Positions 38,079 to 46,080 of a stretch of DNA of 64,000 bases are shown one piece after another. This DNA comes from Paenibacillus plantarum (GTDB lineage Bacteria; Bacillota; Bacilli; Paenibacillales; NBRC-103111), in assembly GCF_013141695.1 (NCBI RefSeq), contig NZ_WHNY01000034.1, forward strand, positions 1-64,000, in the 5' to 3' direction. Positions within the stretch are counted from its first letter, which is position 1. Every line of letters begins with the position of its first letter. The translations under genes and the position numbers were made by a program. The notes under the pieces are model-generated. The model was not told the origin of the DNA and did not search any database. It saw only the letters and a list, made by a program, of their open reading frames with translations.

Positions 38079-39419
38079 GTGCAATCCAACAAAAGAAAAA
38101 GATTGTTCGGACTCTTGCTCGTCTTCTTCGTTTGCTTGGTCAGTATGTCCCCGCCTTTTCAGAGCTTCGCCTCCTTTCCACAAGAACTCCGCTTGTTTAG
38201 CGGCCAAGGGAAGCAGCTTCAGTTAACGATGCCGGTCAGTGCCCAGGTCACGGTCAAGGATACGGATATTGTAAAGGTAAACGGCAACGCCGAGCACTCA
38301 TTTCAAGTTAATTTGAACGAACCTATCTCTTTGCAATCCGACCATTCTGGGCAAACGGAAATGAAGCTCAAGCTGTTCGGAGCCATTCCAATCAAGACTG
38401 TCAAAGTGAATGTCGTACCTGATTTAAAAGTAATCCCAGGGGGCCAGACGATCGGTGTGAAAATTAAGTCCGCCGGTATCTTGGTAGTAGGTCACCATCT
38501 AGTGACTGTTGCCTCCGAACAAAAAGTTTCACCTGGGGAAGAAGCAAAAATTCAAGTTGGCGATTTAATTACCAAAATTAACGGCAAGGATTCTAAGGAT
38601 GTTAGTAAGGTCGCAGAGTTAGTGGCCAAATCAGGCGAAAGCAAGAATCCTCTTGTTCTACAAATTTTAAGAAACAATCAAGAAATTGTTGTGAAGCTGC
38701 AGCCTGTATATGACGTCGTAGATAAGTCTTATCGCTTAGGTCTGTACATTCGCGACTCCGCGGCAGGGGTAGGGACGTTGACCTTCTACGCACCAGATCA
38801 AGGCGTCTACGGAGCTCTTGGACATGTCATAACGGATATGGATACTCAGACACCCATTATTGTAGGCGATGGTGACATTGTCTATTCGAATGTGACGTCG
38901 ATTTCCAAAAGCCATAATGGAGATCCTGGGGAAAAGCATGCAACGCTTTACAAGGACAGCAAGGTGATTGGTAATATTGAGCGGAATACGGCTTTCGGGA
39001 TTTTTGGGAAAATGTATGGAGCCCCTGATCACAGCTTAGATAAAGAAGCGATTCCCGTTGCCTTCGCAGAAGAAGTGAAAGAAGGACCTGCACAGATCTA
39101 TACCGTGTTAGAAGGTCAAAAGGTTGAAAAATTCGATATCCAAGTAGTTCATGTTTCCAAACAAGATGTTCCGGGTACGAAAGGCATGGTTATCAAAATC
39201 ACGGATCCACGCTTATTGGATAAAACAGGTGGCATTGTGCAAGGCATGAGCGGTTCTCCCATTATTCAAAATGGTAAACTGATCGGAGCGGTCACGCATG
39301 TATTCGTGAATGATCCGACTAGCGGCTATGGCTGCTTCATCGAATGGATGCTTCAGGACTCTGGAATCATCCTTCGGCCGACTTCGGGTAACACTGACAA
39401 AGAACTAAAGGTGAGTTAA
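38079..39419 (+). CDS. spoIVB: SpoIVB serine peptidase
   Basis: 446 residues: an N-terminal membrane segment, a PDZ domain (about residues 125-210, GDLITKINGKD) and an S55 peptidase domain with the nucleophile in GMSGSPIIQNGKLIGAVTH. The forespore secretes it to trigger SpoIVFB and SigK processing in the mother cell. GTG 38079 is ten bases after AAGGAG; nearer GTG/TTG codons at 38070 and 38073 are too close. Always next to spo0A in Bacillus-type genomes. Confidence 0.94.
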   Translation: MQSNKRKRLFGLLLVFFVCLVSMSPPFQSFASFPQELRLFSGQGKQLQLTMPVSAQVTVKDTDIVKVNGNAEHSFQVNLNEPISLQSDHSGQTEMKLKLFGAIPIKTVKVNVVPDLKVIPGGQTIGVKIKSAGILVVGHHLVTVASEQKVSPGEEAKIQVGDLITKINGKDSKDVSKVAELVAKSGESKNPLVLQILRNNQEIVVKLQPVYDVVDKSYRLGLYIRDSAAGVGTLTFYAPDQGVYGALGHVITDMDTQTPIIVGDGDIVYSNVTSISKSHNGDPGEKHATLYKDSKVIGNIERNTAFGIFGKMYGAPDHSLDKEAIPVAFAEEVKEGPAQIYTVLEGQKVEKFDIQVVHVSKQDVPGTKGMVIKITDPRLLDKTGGIVQGMSGSPIIQNGKLIGAVTHVFVNDPTSGYGCFIEWMLQDSGIILRPTSGNTDKELKVS

Positions 39420-39447
39420 AAACCTTTAGTTCTTTATTTCTTTTTAA
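39399..39447 (+). terminator. Terminator overlapping the spoIVB stop
   Basis: Perfect 14-bp stem (39399-39412 with 39422-39435) whose 5' arm is coding, then ATTTCTTTTT. Confidence 0.88.
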
Positions 39448-39485
39448 CCTTATTTTACCTGGGAATAGCGAGTTTAGTGACTTCA

Positions 39486-39595
39486 TGTCGAATAATGTTG
39501 GAATTAGAAGTTAAATATTATAGTATATAAGAAACTCTAACAAAAGAAAAGAAAAATAATATTCGACAGAAGGATTTTAAAAAGAGCTGTCGAAT
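39486..39595 (+). promoter_or_regulatory. spo0A control region: three 0A boxes, SigA-like and SigH promoters
   Basis: Three exact TGTCGAA boxes occur: 39486-39492 (+), 39562-39568 (reverse, TTCGACA) and 39588-39594 (+). A SigA-like promoter, TTGGAA (39498) 17 bases before TAGTAT (39521), starts after the first box. A SigH promoter matching RnAGGAwWW-N11-RnnGAATww is seen as AGGATTT (39571-39577) and GTCGAAT (39589-39595), and its -10 overlaps the third box. This is the layout for autoregulated promoter switching at the onset of sporulation. Confidence 0.85.
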
Positions 39596-39653
39596 AGTTT
39601 ACATAAGAGAGATAAATACCAACTTGTTTCAGTAGCTAAAGGAGGAAATTCAG

Positions 39654-40451
39654 TTGCAAAAAATTCAGGTATTACTTGCAGACGATAACCGAGAATTCAC
39701 CCATCTATTGTCAGAGTTCATTGGTGAACAAGAGGATATGGAAATTATGGGCGTTGCGTACAATGGTAACGAGGTTCTTCGGTTTTTGGAGCAACAGCGT
39801 GAGCTGCCCGATGTTCTCATATTAGATATTATTATGCCTCATCTGGATGGACTAGGTGTTCTGGAAAAAATGCGAGAGATGAATCTTCCTTCTCAGCCCA
39901 AAATCATTATGCTTACGGCATTTGGTCAAGAAAATATTACACAAAAAGCCGTGCAACTTGGAGCTTCCTATTACATATTAAAGCCATTTGATATGGAAAC
40001 CCTTACGAATCGTATTCGTCAGCTTGCAGGTAATTCTTCAACCACGACTACGACTTCGTCAACGCCTCGTGCGAATGTCGTACATATGCCGAAAGGCAAA
40101 AATTTGGATGCTAATATTACGAGCATTATTCATGAAATTGGCGTGCCTGCACATATTAAAGGCTATCAATATTTACGTGAAGCCATTACGATGGTTTACA
40201 ACAATATTGAAATCCTTGGTGCAATCACCAAAACCCTCTATCCGGCTATTGCTGAAAAATACAAAACGACGCCGAGCCGTGTCGAGCGTGCCATCCGTCA
40301 TGCGATAGAAGTCGCTTGGACGCGCGGCAATATCGACAGTATTTCCTTCATTTTCGGATATACGATTAACATCTCGAAATCTAAGCCGACTAATAGCGAA
40401 TTCATCGCGATGGTGGCGGATAAGCTCAGAATTGAGCATAAAGTTTCTTGA
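39654..40451 (+). CDS. spo0A: Sporulation master response regulator Spo0A
   Basis: 265 residues. Receiver domain with acidic pair Asp10/Asp11, phospho-acceptor Asp58 in [12 protein letters not shown] and Lys in YYILKPFD; a Ser/Thr hinge; and the sigma-A-type DNA-binding domain ending with the [22 protein letters not shown]. It is activated by the phosphorelay and governs sporulation entry. The start is TTG 39654, eight bases after GGAGG. Confidence 0.97.
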   Translation: MQKIQVLLADDNREFTHLLSEFIGEQEDMEIMGVAYNGNEVLRFLEQQRELPDVLILDIIMPHLDGLGVLEKMREMNLPSQPKIIMLTAFGQENITQKAVQLGASYYILKPFDMETLTNRIRQLAGNSSTTTTTSSTPRANVVHMPKGKNLDANITSIIHEIGVPAHIKGYQYLREAITMVYNNIEILGAITKTLYPAIAEKYKTTPSRVERAIRHAIEVAWTRGNIDSISFIFGYTINISKSKPTNSEFIAMVADKLRIEHKVS

Positions 40452-40485
40452 GACAGTTAGGAGCTTTATAATATATGTCAAATCA

Positions 40486-40516
40486 AGGACGCTCGAATTT
40501 GAGCGTTCTTTTTCAT
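40486..40516 (+). terminator. Terminator after spo0A
   Basis: AAGGACGCTC (40486-40495) with GAGCGTTCTT (40502-40511), 6-base loop, T tail. Confidence 0.88.
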
Positions 40517-40560
40517 TTTTTTTAAAATATAAGATATTATATGTTTCACCATAATAAGTC

Positions 40561-40610
40561 GGCTATATTTCTCCATAAACGTTCTCGTCCCAAGTGGACG
40601 ACATAGCCGT
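40561..40610. other. Nested inverted repeat, possible structured RNA
   Basis: CGGCTAT (40561-40567) pairs with ATAGCCG (40604-40610). Inside, TCGTCC (40586-40591) pairs with GGACGA (40597-40602) around CAAGT. That leaves an 18-base bulge on the 5' side only. TTTATTTT follows on the plus strand. No gene covers it. Confidence 0.55.
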
Positions 40611-40639
40611 TTATTTTGATTGCATGAATGAGAGGGGAA

Positions 40640-40670
40640 GCAGAAAAACTACCTAGACAATCTAGGTAGT
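40640..40670 (-). terminator. Terminator of the yjcZ-type gene
   Basis: Perfect 10-bp stem ACTACCTAGA/TCTAGGTAGT; read on the minus strand it ends in TTTTTC, 20 bases past the yjcZ stop. Confidence 0.85.
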
Positions 40671-40690
40671 CCTTCTGTATTAGTTTTGAA

Positions 40691-40792
40691 TTACCAAACA
40701 AATGCGCTAGTGATAATAACCAATAAGATGAAAAGTACCAAGACAGCTGCAGCGGAAGTATGATGATGACCAACGCCAATTCCACAACTCAT
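40691..40792 (-). CDS. YjcZ-family small sporulation protein
   Basis: A 33-residue peptide starting MSCGIGVGHHH, followed by one hydrophobic helix (AVLVLFILLVIITSAFVW), the pattern of the YjcZ family of tiny spore-associated membrane peptides. TTGGAGG lies eight bases before the ATG, a terminator follows, and a SigK-type promoter lies upstream, so the gene is well delimited despite its size. Exact role unknown. Confidence 0.85.
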   Translation of the reverse strand: MSCGIGVGHHHTSAAAVLVLFILLVIITSAFVW

Positions 40793-40834
40793 TCGAATCA
40801 ACCTCCAATTGGATATTTGGTTTGTGTTTCGAGA

Positions 40835-40861
40835 TAGCTTATGACTATTTCTGTGGAATGT
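40835..40861 (-). promoter_or_regulatory. SigK-type promoter of the yjcZ-type gene
   Basis: On the minus strand AC (40861-40860), 16 bases, then CATAAGCTA (40843-40835), fitting AC-N16/17-CATAnnnTA for late mother-cell expression. Confidence 0.65.
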
Positions 40862-41037
40862 TTGGGCGAAACGACTGATTGTGCTATTGTCCCTGTCTGC
40901 TGAAATAAATATGAGGTACGGAAGGGGCAAGATGAAAACTTGGAACCTAGGGATACGTTGTTACGTTATTACATCGTAGCTTATTCTTTTCAACAAGAGA
41001 TCGTGTAAGCGGAATTAGAAGCATGGAGGAAACGAGA

Positions 41038-42138
41038 ATGGTATTGACGATAGTGATCATTGTGATTCTGATTGGTGTTTATTTTCTTTTTATGAATGTA
41101 TATCCGGTATTCGGTCTAAGACCTTCTGAAGGTGATATTCGAAGGTTCGCTCAGTCTCCGCAATATGCGCAAAACAAGTTCGAAAATCCAGTCCCAGCGA
41201 TGATGAATATGAGCTTTGGTACAACGCTTGGGATTTTGCGTGATATGATCAAAGGAAGCCCGCATCGACGTCCTAAGTTCGCGTTACCGATGGAGAAGCC
41301 ACAGTTTAACGTGAATGGTGATACTAGCGTCACTTGGTTCGGACACTCGGCGAGCTTGTTAACAATTGATGGGAAAGCCTTGCTCCTTGATCCGATGTTC
41401 GGAAGAACGCCTTCACCATTTCCGTGGGTTGGTAAAAACAGATACAGCGGCGGAATCCCATTTGAGATTGCGGAGCTCCCGCAGATTGATGCCGTCATTC
41501 TATCACATGATCATTATGATCATTTGGATTATGGTTCAATTATGAAAATAAAACATAAAGTGAAACGGTTTTTTGTCCCACTAGGTGTAGGTGCTCATTT
41601 AATCCGCTGGGGAGTTCCAGCAGACAAGATTGAGGAGCATGATTGGTGGGAGGAAATGTCGTATGAAGGGCTGGAGCTGGCTTGTACGCCTGCCAATCAC
41701 TTCTCAGGACGCAGTACGAATGATCGCGGGGCGACCTTATGGTGCTCATGGGTGATCAAAGGCAAGAACACCAGCCTATTTTTCAGTGGCGACAGCGGGT
41801 ACACGCCTCATTTTAAGCAAATTGGGGATAAATACGGACCTTTCGATCTAACCTTGATGGAATGTGGTCAATATGATGAGCGTTGGGCGGATATTCACTT
41901 AATGCCGGAAGAAACGGTTCAAGCCCATTTGGATGTAAGAGGGAAAGTATTGCTGCCTATTCATTGGGGTGCCTTCACCTTAGCGATCCATGATTGGTTT
42001 GATCCTGTGACCCGCGCCGCGAAGGCTGCTGAGGCCAAAGGGGTTCAGATGGTCACGCCACCTATCGGACAGACCATTTTCTTAAAGGGATCCGATGTGC
42101 AGTCCTATCCGAAAGCGAATTGGTGGGTACAGTCATAG
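41038..42138 (+). CDS. MBL-fold hydrolase (UlaG/NAPE-PLD-like)
   Basis: 366 residues with an N-terminal membrane helix (VLTIVIIVILIGVYFLF) and a metallo-beta-lactamase fold. The HxHxDH site is LSHDHYDHLDY, with later metal ligands in PANHFSGRS, FSGDSGYTP and LLPIHWGAFTLA. The sequence resembles the family that includes N-acylphosphatidylethanolamine phospholipase D and UlaG; substrate not predictable. ATG 41038 follows GGAGGA by seven bases. Confidence 0.83.
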   Translation: MVLTIVIIVILIGVYFLFMNVYPVFGLRPSEGDIRRFAQSPQYAQNKFENPVPAMMNMSFGTTLGILRDMIKGSPHRRPKFALPMEKPQFNVNGDTSVTWFGHSASLLTIDGKALLLDPMFGRTPSPFPWVGKNRYSGGIPFEIAELPQIDAVILSHDHYDHLDYGSIMKIKHKVKRFFVPLGVGAHLIRWGVPADKIEEHDWWEEMSYEGLELACTPANHFSGRSTNDRGATLWCSWVIKGKNTSLFFSGDSGYTPHFKQIGDKYGPFDLTLMECGQYDERWADIHLMPEETVQAHLDVRGKVLLPIHWGAFTLAIHDWFDPVTRAAKAAEAKGVQMVTPPIGQTIFLKGSDVQSYPKANWWVQS

Positions 42139-42223
42139 ATCGTACTGAACTAGCTACTAGGGATTTCACATGGTATTATAGTTAGGTTAATAGTCAGATG
42201 TGAGCAGGAGAGAAGATAAGTCT

Positions 42224-42649
42224 ATGTCGGAACAGAAAAGTGTACGGAAATTTCATTTTCTAGCCGTTGTGCTAGGAATAGCTATTGATAATGTCGGGAC
42301 GATGTTATCGTCAGGGGTGATTGGCAGTCTATATTTTGCTAACCGGCCGTTGGAAGATCAAGATGTAAATGCGATTTATTCAAATGCAGCTCTTTTACTT
42401 TTATTTCTGGTCGTTGGCTTGTTCTGGACGTTCCTAGGTAGTTATTTCACGGCGAAGGTTGCCAAACGAGGCGAACTATTCAACGCAGCGATCATTGGGG
42501 TCATTGGCGCAGGGATTGGGTTTGATTCGATATTAACACAGGATGTAATCCCATTATGGTACGAATTGATTGGTTTAGTAGCCATCGTACCGGTATCGCT
42601 CCTGGGTGGATATCTGGCATTGAAGAGGAAGAAGACATCCCAATCCTAA
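42224..42649 (+). CDS. Four-helix membrane protein, unknown
   Basis: 141 residues with four predicted membrane helices (FLAVVLGIAIDNVG; LLLFLVVGLFWTFLGSYF; AAIIGVIGAGIGFDSIL; LIGLVAIVPVSLLGGYLAL) and a basic C-terminus. No family recognised. ATG 42224 lies after AGGAGAGAAG; GTG 42200 would add eight residues without a ribosome site. Confidence 0.65.
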   Translation: MSEQKSVRKFHFLAVVLGIAIDNVGTMLSSGVIGSLYFANRPLEDQDVNAIYSNAALLLLFLVVGLFWTFLGSYFTAKVAKRGELFNAAIIGVIGAGIGFDSILTQDVIPLWYELIGLVAIVPVSLLGGYLALKRKKTSQS

Positions 42650-42722
42650 TTAGCTGATGGGTACATTAGACAGGATGATCTGCTGAATCTAGTGAAGTGA
42701 ATTGTGCTTAGGAGGTGGAAGT

Positions 42723-42953
42723 ATGCCTAAGTTCGCGAATGAGAGTGAAGAAGCGACGGCATTTCTACGCAAACAGACAGGCAGCAGTCAATTGGTGTGC
42801 TACACATATATTGATGCTGAGAATAGCTTAGAGAGTTTTTTTATTGTGAAAACAAGCAATAAGGTCATTCAAGTATCCTTTGCGGAGATTTCCTATGATC
42901 CAAGAAATTACCAGAGCTTACTCGAGGGGCTCTATCGTGTTATCTACGAATAA
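42723..42953 (+). CDS. Hypothetical protein, 76 residues
   Basis: A soluble acidic protein with no family I recognise; predicted beta-strand rich (QLVCYTYIDAENSLESFFIV). AGGAGGTGG precedes ATG 42723, and a strong terminator follows, so it is likely real. First of a run of six small genes of alternating strand. Confidence 0.65.
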   Translation: MPKFANESEEATAFLRKQTGSSQLVCYTYIDAENSLESFFIVKTSNKVIQVSFAEISYDPRNYQSLLEGLYRVIYE

Positions 42954-42956
42954 ACA

Positions 42957-42995
42957 AGAAACCCCCTAGCCAATGCGGCTAAGGGGGTTTCTCAT
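42957..42995. terminator. Bidirectional terminator between convergent genes
   Basis: AGAAACCCCCTAGCC pairs with GGCTAAGGGGGTTTCT around AATGC (one bulged A); it ends genes at 42953 (+) and 43007 (-). Confidence 0.85.
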
Positions 42996-43006
42996 GTTCC
43001 TGCCAA

Positions 43007-43273
43007 TTACTTAATGAACGTTAAAGCTTGATCAGCGATGGAGAACTTGTAGCGATCAAGGCAATTGCAAAGGTAATCTTTGCGGCAAATTGGGCAAGGT
43101 TCTTTCATCAAACGGTTCAAGTCCGTTACGCGGCCGATGCCAGTTTCAGCATCTCTTTCAAAGAAAAGACGGCATTTGTTGCGGTCTTTCAAGGAAACGA
43201 CAACCTCGAAAAGTCCGTTCTTTTTATTATCACTGACTATTGTTGCATCAACTACCTGCGGATCGTAGGCCAT
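43007..43273 (-). CDS. Small putative zinc-binding protein
   Basis: 88 residues. The C-terminal half carries CPICRKDYLCNC, four cysteines spaced for one metal ion, followed by DRYKFSIAD. The N-terminal half looks like a small beta domain. No family recognised. TAGGAGG precedes the ATG. Confidence 0.7.
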   Translation of the reverse strand: MAYDPQVVDATIVSDNKKNGLFEVVVSLKDRNKCRLFFERDAETGIGRVTDLNRLMKEPCPICRKDYLCNCLDRYKFSIADQALTFIK

Positions 43274-43417
43274 ATGTATTTCCTCCTAAGAGTTTGCTCA
43301 GCTAGACATTCCACATCGCAAATTCATAAATTAACATGCTTTTCTCTTTGTTTGCTCAGTTGCATTAGTATATTATATAAATAAAAAAGATTTTATTCAA
43401 TAGGAGGTCATCTGGAC

Positions 43418-43675
43418 ATGATCATGGACTATTGTGAACAAGAAATTTCAGAAGGTCAGACATTCATTCACATCGGTTTACAGTTCGAGGATGAGCCAGA
43501 TTCTTTATATGTGGCAGAGCTTGAGGTTGACGATCAAGGAGTAGTTAAGCATTGGCAGTTATTCTTCAATGGGTTTGATTGCAAATATAATTTCCGACCA
43601 ACGGAGAAAGAAGAAATGATTCATTACGCAGCTCAACAAGGGATTTCCATTCGAGAAGTTGAAGACCCAGAATAA
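43418..43675 (+). CDS. Hypothetical acidic protein, 85 residues
   Basis: Acidic soluble protein with no recognised family. TAGGAGG lies ten bases before ATG 43418 (ATG 43424 is also possible). Its 3' end overlaps the convergent small basic gene by about 43 bases. Confidence 0.65.
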   Translation: MIMDYCEQEISEGQTFIHIGLQFEDEPDSLYVAELEVDDQGVVKHWQLFFNGFDCKYNFRPTEKEEMIHYAAQQGISIREVEDPE

Positions 43676-43878
43676 GAAAAGGAATTATCGCCATGTAAAG
43701 TATGGTTCAAATTCCTTGATTTGTGTTTATTCTGTTGTTTGTTTTGAAGTTCTATTCGTGTTGGAGTTGTTCGGGTTACGGGGTTCGTACCGTGCCAGTG
43801 CAATCGCTGTATCATAGGATCTAGCTTGCCTTCACGTAGATGGCGTTGACGCAGTTTTTGAGCTTGAGATCGAGACAT
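43633..43878 (-). CDS. Small basic protein, YqkK-like
   Basis: 81 residues, very basic, beginning MSRSQAQKLRQRHLREGKLDP and containing NPVTRTTPTR and KHKSRNLNH. This pattern (short KLRRxxLREGKxxP head, KHK-rich middle, NHxxxxDNSF-like tail) is shared by small Bacillus proteins such as YqkK. ATG 43878 has AGAGGA upstream; longer in-frame starts lack one. Function unknown. It overlaps the acidic gene at 43633-43675. Confidence 0.7.
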   Translation of the reverse strand: MSRSQAQKLRQRHLREGKLDPMIQRLHWHGTNPVTRTTPTRIELQNKQQNKHKSRNLNHTLHGDNSFSYSGSSTSRMEIPC

Positions 43879-43983
43879 CGTGATTCCTCTTTTCTGTTTG
43901 TAGTGTGTGTATACTTCTATTGTAACAGGTGATGTGGAAGTGGCAATGGAAAGTTTAGATGATAATGAAAAAGGGTGAACGAC

Positions 43984-44163
43984 ATGCGTATTCAAATCCA
44001 ATTAGCGATAGATGGCGAAACGAAGAAAACAGATGTGCTCGAAATTGCCGAGTATAAACTTGGTGAAATGACGGATGATGAGATCGAGCAAGCGATCGAA
44101 GTGAAAATTCGAACCTGGGTTGATCGAATGGTTCAGGTGGAGTGGGAAGTTATTGATGAGTAG
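43984..44163 (+). CDS. Hypothetical protein, 59 residues
   Basis: Small acidic protein, alpha/beta (MRIQIQLAID ... MTDDEIEQAIEVKI), family unknown. ATG 43984 is eight bases after AAGGGTG; GTG 43975 would add three residues. Confidence 0.55.
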   Translation: MRIQIQLAIDGETKKTDVLEIAEYKLGEMTDDEIEQAIEVKIRTWVDRMVQVEWEVIDE

Positions 44164-44177
44164 GACATAAAACGGCC

Positions 44178-44198
44178 CCGTAGGGATCTACCCCACGG
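44178..44198 (-). terminator. Hairpin after the small gene at 44224
   Basis: CCGTAGGG (44178-44185) pairs with CCCCACGG (44191-44198) with one mismatch; on the minus strand GGGGCCGTTTTA follows. It lies between two convergent small genes and may serve both. Confidence 0.55.
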
Positions 44199-44223
44199 AG
44201 CATCAGTGTACAACCTATGTATG

Positions 44224-44409
44224 TTAGTGAACGATGGTGCCTACTCCGGTCTTCTGTAAAGCATGTTCCCAGCTTGGGTAGTAATACAGGGCGTTTTTCA
44301 TAAGATCAGGATGCAGCTTCTTCACATTTTTTTTGGCTAGAGATTCCCCTGTGCTGTGAAGCTGTACAATTTGGCCTAACACTTCGTCTGCGCTCATGTT
44401 TAGCTCCAT
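44224..44409 (-). CDS. Small protein with homing-endonuclease-associated-repeat-like motif
   Basis: 61 residues. The C-terminal half (LMKNALYYYPSWEHALQKTG) resembles the small SWxxAL.aAG repeat found beside HNH/homing endonucleases and in DNA-binding proteins. This similarity is by eye. AAAGGAGAGG precedes the ATG. Function unknown. Confidence 0.6.
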   Translation of the reverse strand: MELNMSADEVLGQIVQLHSTGESLAKKNVKKLHPDLMKNALYYYPSWEHALQKTGVGTIVH

Positions 44410-44542
44410 AGATGTCCTCTCCTTTCTTTACGAATATAAACCAATGCTTGCCATTCAAAGCTTAAAATATACATAGAATTTTGTGGAATCGGGTAAATTA
44501 GATAGGCCATGAGACGACGTTAGGAAAGCTAGGTGTCTAACC

Positions 44543-45700
44543 ATGAATTGGTCATCTTTATCTTTATTTGCCACAAAGCCAAACCTAATTTGCAAAGGGA
44601 AAATAGCTAAGAGAACAGATTCATTTGAAACATTTGAACAGCTTTCAAGCGGTCGTATACTCGTGCTTTCGCAGAGTGATATGGAGGAAGAACAGGCACA
44701 AGAACTGTTAGATCGAAGAGTGAAAGCCATCGTCCATTGTGGGCAAGCCATGAGTGGTCTATGCCCGACGGAAGGTCCGCTATTATTGTTGCAGCAGCAT
44801 ATCCCCATTATTGAAGTGGATGCCGTTCATGCTGATATCTTTTTGCACGAAGTAGAAATGATCATTTATCAGGATAGGCTCCATGTGGGCGGTCAATCTG
44901 TTCCATGCAAGCAATTTACGAGAGAAGATTGGCTGATAGCACAACGGGCTGCCCATGAGCAGGCGAGTGAACGGTGGGAACCCTTTATTGAACACACGTT
45001 GGCCTTTGCCATGCGAGAAAAGCAAGCTGTCAGAGAATCTTTACCCCACTTGCCGCTGCGCACACAATTCATGGGTAAACACATTTTAGTAGTGTCCAAT
45101 GGAAAAGGGAATAAGAAGGATCTGCAAGCCGCTAGTGGATTTATAACGGCGTTTAAGCCGATATTACTTGGTGTTGGTGCAGGTGCGGATGTGCTATTAT
45201 CTAGCGGTTATCAACCCGATGTCGTTGTTAGTGATGCAGATCAAATATCGAATCGCGTGTGGAAATGTGGTGCAGAAATCATTGTCCACACCTACCCAGA
45301 TTCTCAAGGAATCCTTGATATTGGTTCACCTGATGGTCTAAGTAAGCATCATCATGTCTTGCCCTGTATAGGGAACAGTGAGGATGCTGCTTTATTGTTA
45401 GCCTATGAAAAAGGTGGAGAATGGCTGATTACCGTTGGTGTCCAATCGTATATGAGTGATTTTGTAGCCAAAGGCTTAGCAAATATGGGGAGTGCGTTGC
45501 TTGTTCGAATGAAAATTGGAGCTCGCCTCGTAGATATCAAAAGCTTACAAGCACTAACCCTTCAACCAACGGAGTGGCGGAGAGAAGTGCTTTCCACTGT
45601 TGGTCTATCTTGTGTTTTCATTGGATTAAGTCTATTGCAGCTGCACTGGATACTTAAACGAGCGAGTCATGTCGTGTGGAAGCTTGTTGGCGTAGAATGA
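44543..45700 (+). CDS. SteA-like protein (putative cytokinetic ring protein)
   Basis: 385 residues resembling SteA: an N-terminal domain, a thiamine-pyrophosphokinase-like central domain (ADVLLSSGYQPDVVVSDAD, IVHTYPDSQG, GNSEDAALLLAYE), and a C-terminal membrane helix (VLSTVGLSCVFIGLSLLQL). In Actinobacteria SteA lies downstream of recN and, with SteB, affects cell separation. Here no SteB partner follows. The TPK-like name could mislead automatic annotation toward thiamine metabolism. Confidence 0.75.
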   Translation: MNWSSLSLFATKPNLICKGKIAKRTDSFETFEQLSSGRILVLSQSDMEEEQAQELLDRRVKAIVHCGQAMSGLCPTEGPLLLLQQHIPIIEVDAVHADIFLHEVEMIIYQDRLHVGGQSVPCKQFTREDWLIAQRAAHEQASERWEPFIEHTLAFAMREKQAVRESLPHLPLRTQFMGKHILVVSNGKGNKKDLQAASGFITAFKPILLGVGAGADVLLSSGYQPDVVVSDADQISNRVWKCGAEIIVHTYPDSQGILDIGSPDGLSKHHHVLPCIGNSEDAALLLAYEKGGEWLITVGVQSYMSDFVAKGLANMGSALLVRMKIGARLVDIKSLQALTLQPTEWRREVLSTVGLSCVFIGLSLLQLHWILKRASHVVWKLVGVE

Positions 45701-45719
45701 GGGCTTGCTCGAAAAAAAG

Positions 45720-45740
45720 GACCGGACGCATTGTCCGGTC
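45720..45740. terminator. Bidirectional terminator between steA-like gene and yqzF
   Basis: GACCGGAC-GCATT-GTCCGGTC, perfect 8-bp stem, with T-rich flanks on both strands. Confidence 0.88.
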
Positions 45741-46003
45741 TATTTGTTGCGTTTTGGTTTGAATCGTGGAGCTAAATAGTTTCGCTTGCGATCTCTGAAA
45801 AAGGTCCAGCCGCCAATAAAGGCAACACCGATCAGAAACAATACCAAGCCTAAGAAGAATTTTCCCCATAACATACCGCTATTAGCAACTGTATCAAATT
45901 GTGCGAAAAAGGCATCTTTCATTGCGAGAAAGCCATAAGTAGCGGTTATTCCAGGAATAACGAGAAGTAGAATAGCAATAAAGCGATAAAAGGGTGCTTT
46001 CAT
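45740..46003 (-). CDS. yqzF: DUF2627 membrane protein YqzF
   Basis: 87 residues, two membrane helices and a basic C-terminus. The segment YGFLAMKDAFFAQF between them is typical. In B. subtilis yqzF lies directly before the bkd cluster, as here. Function unknown. Confidence 0.83.
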   Translation of the reverse strand: MKAPFYRFIAILLLVIPGITATYGFLAMKDAFFAQFDTVANSGMLWGKFFLGLVLFLIGVAFIGGWTFFRDRKRNYLAPRFKPKRNK

Positions 46004-46080
46004 AGTAACTCCTTACCTGACATGAAACATGTTTTTTCTAACATCATACCCCGAAACTGCTAGCGTGTCTAATTCCCCTC

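Noticed and set aside
40546..40785. 79-codon minus-strand frame near spo0A
   Set aside because: It runs through the yjcZ stop, its terminator and the nested hairpin; no ribosome site or family.
44543..45700. Thiamine pyrophosphokinase
   Set aside because: Only the central fold resembles TPK; the N-terminal domain and C-terminal helix fit SteA, and there are no thiamine genes nearby.
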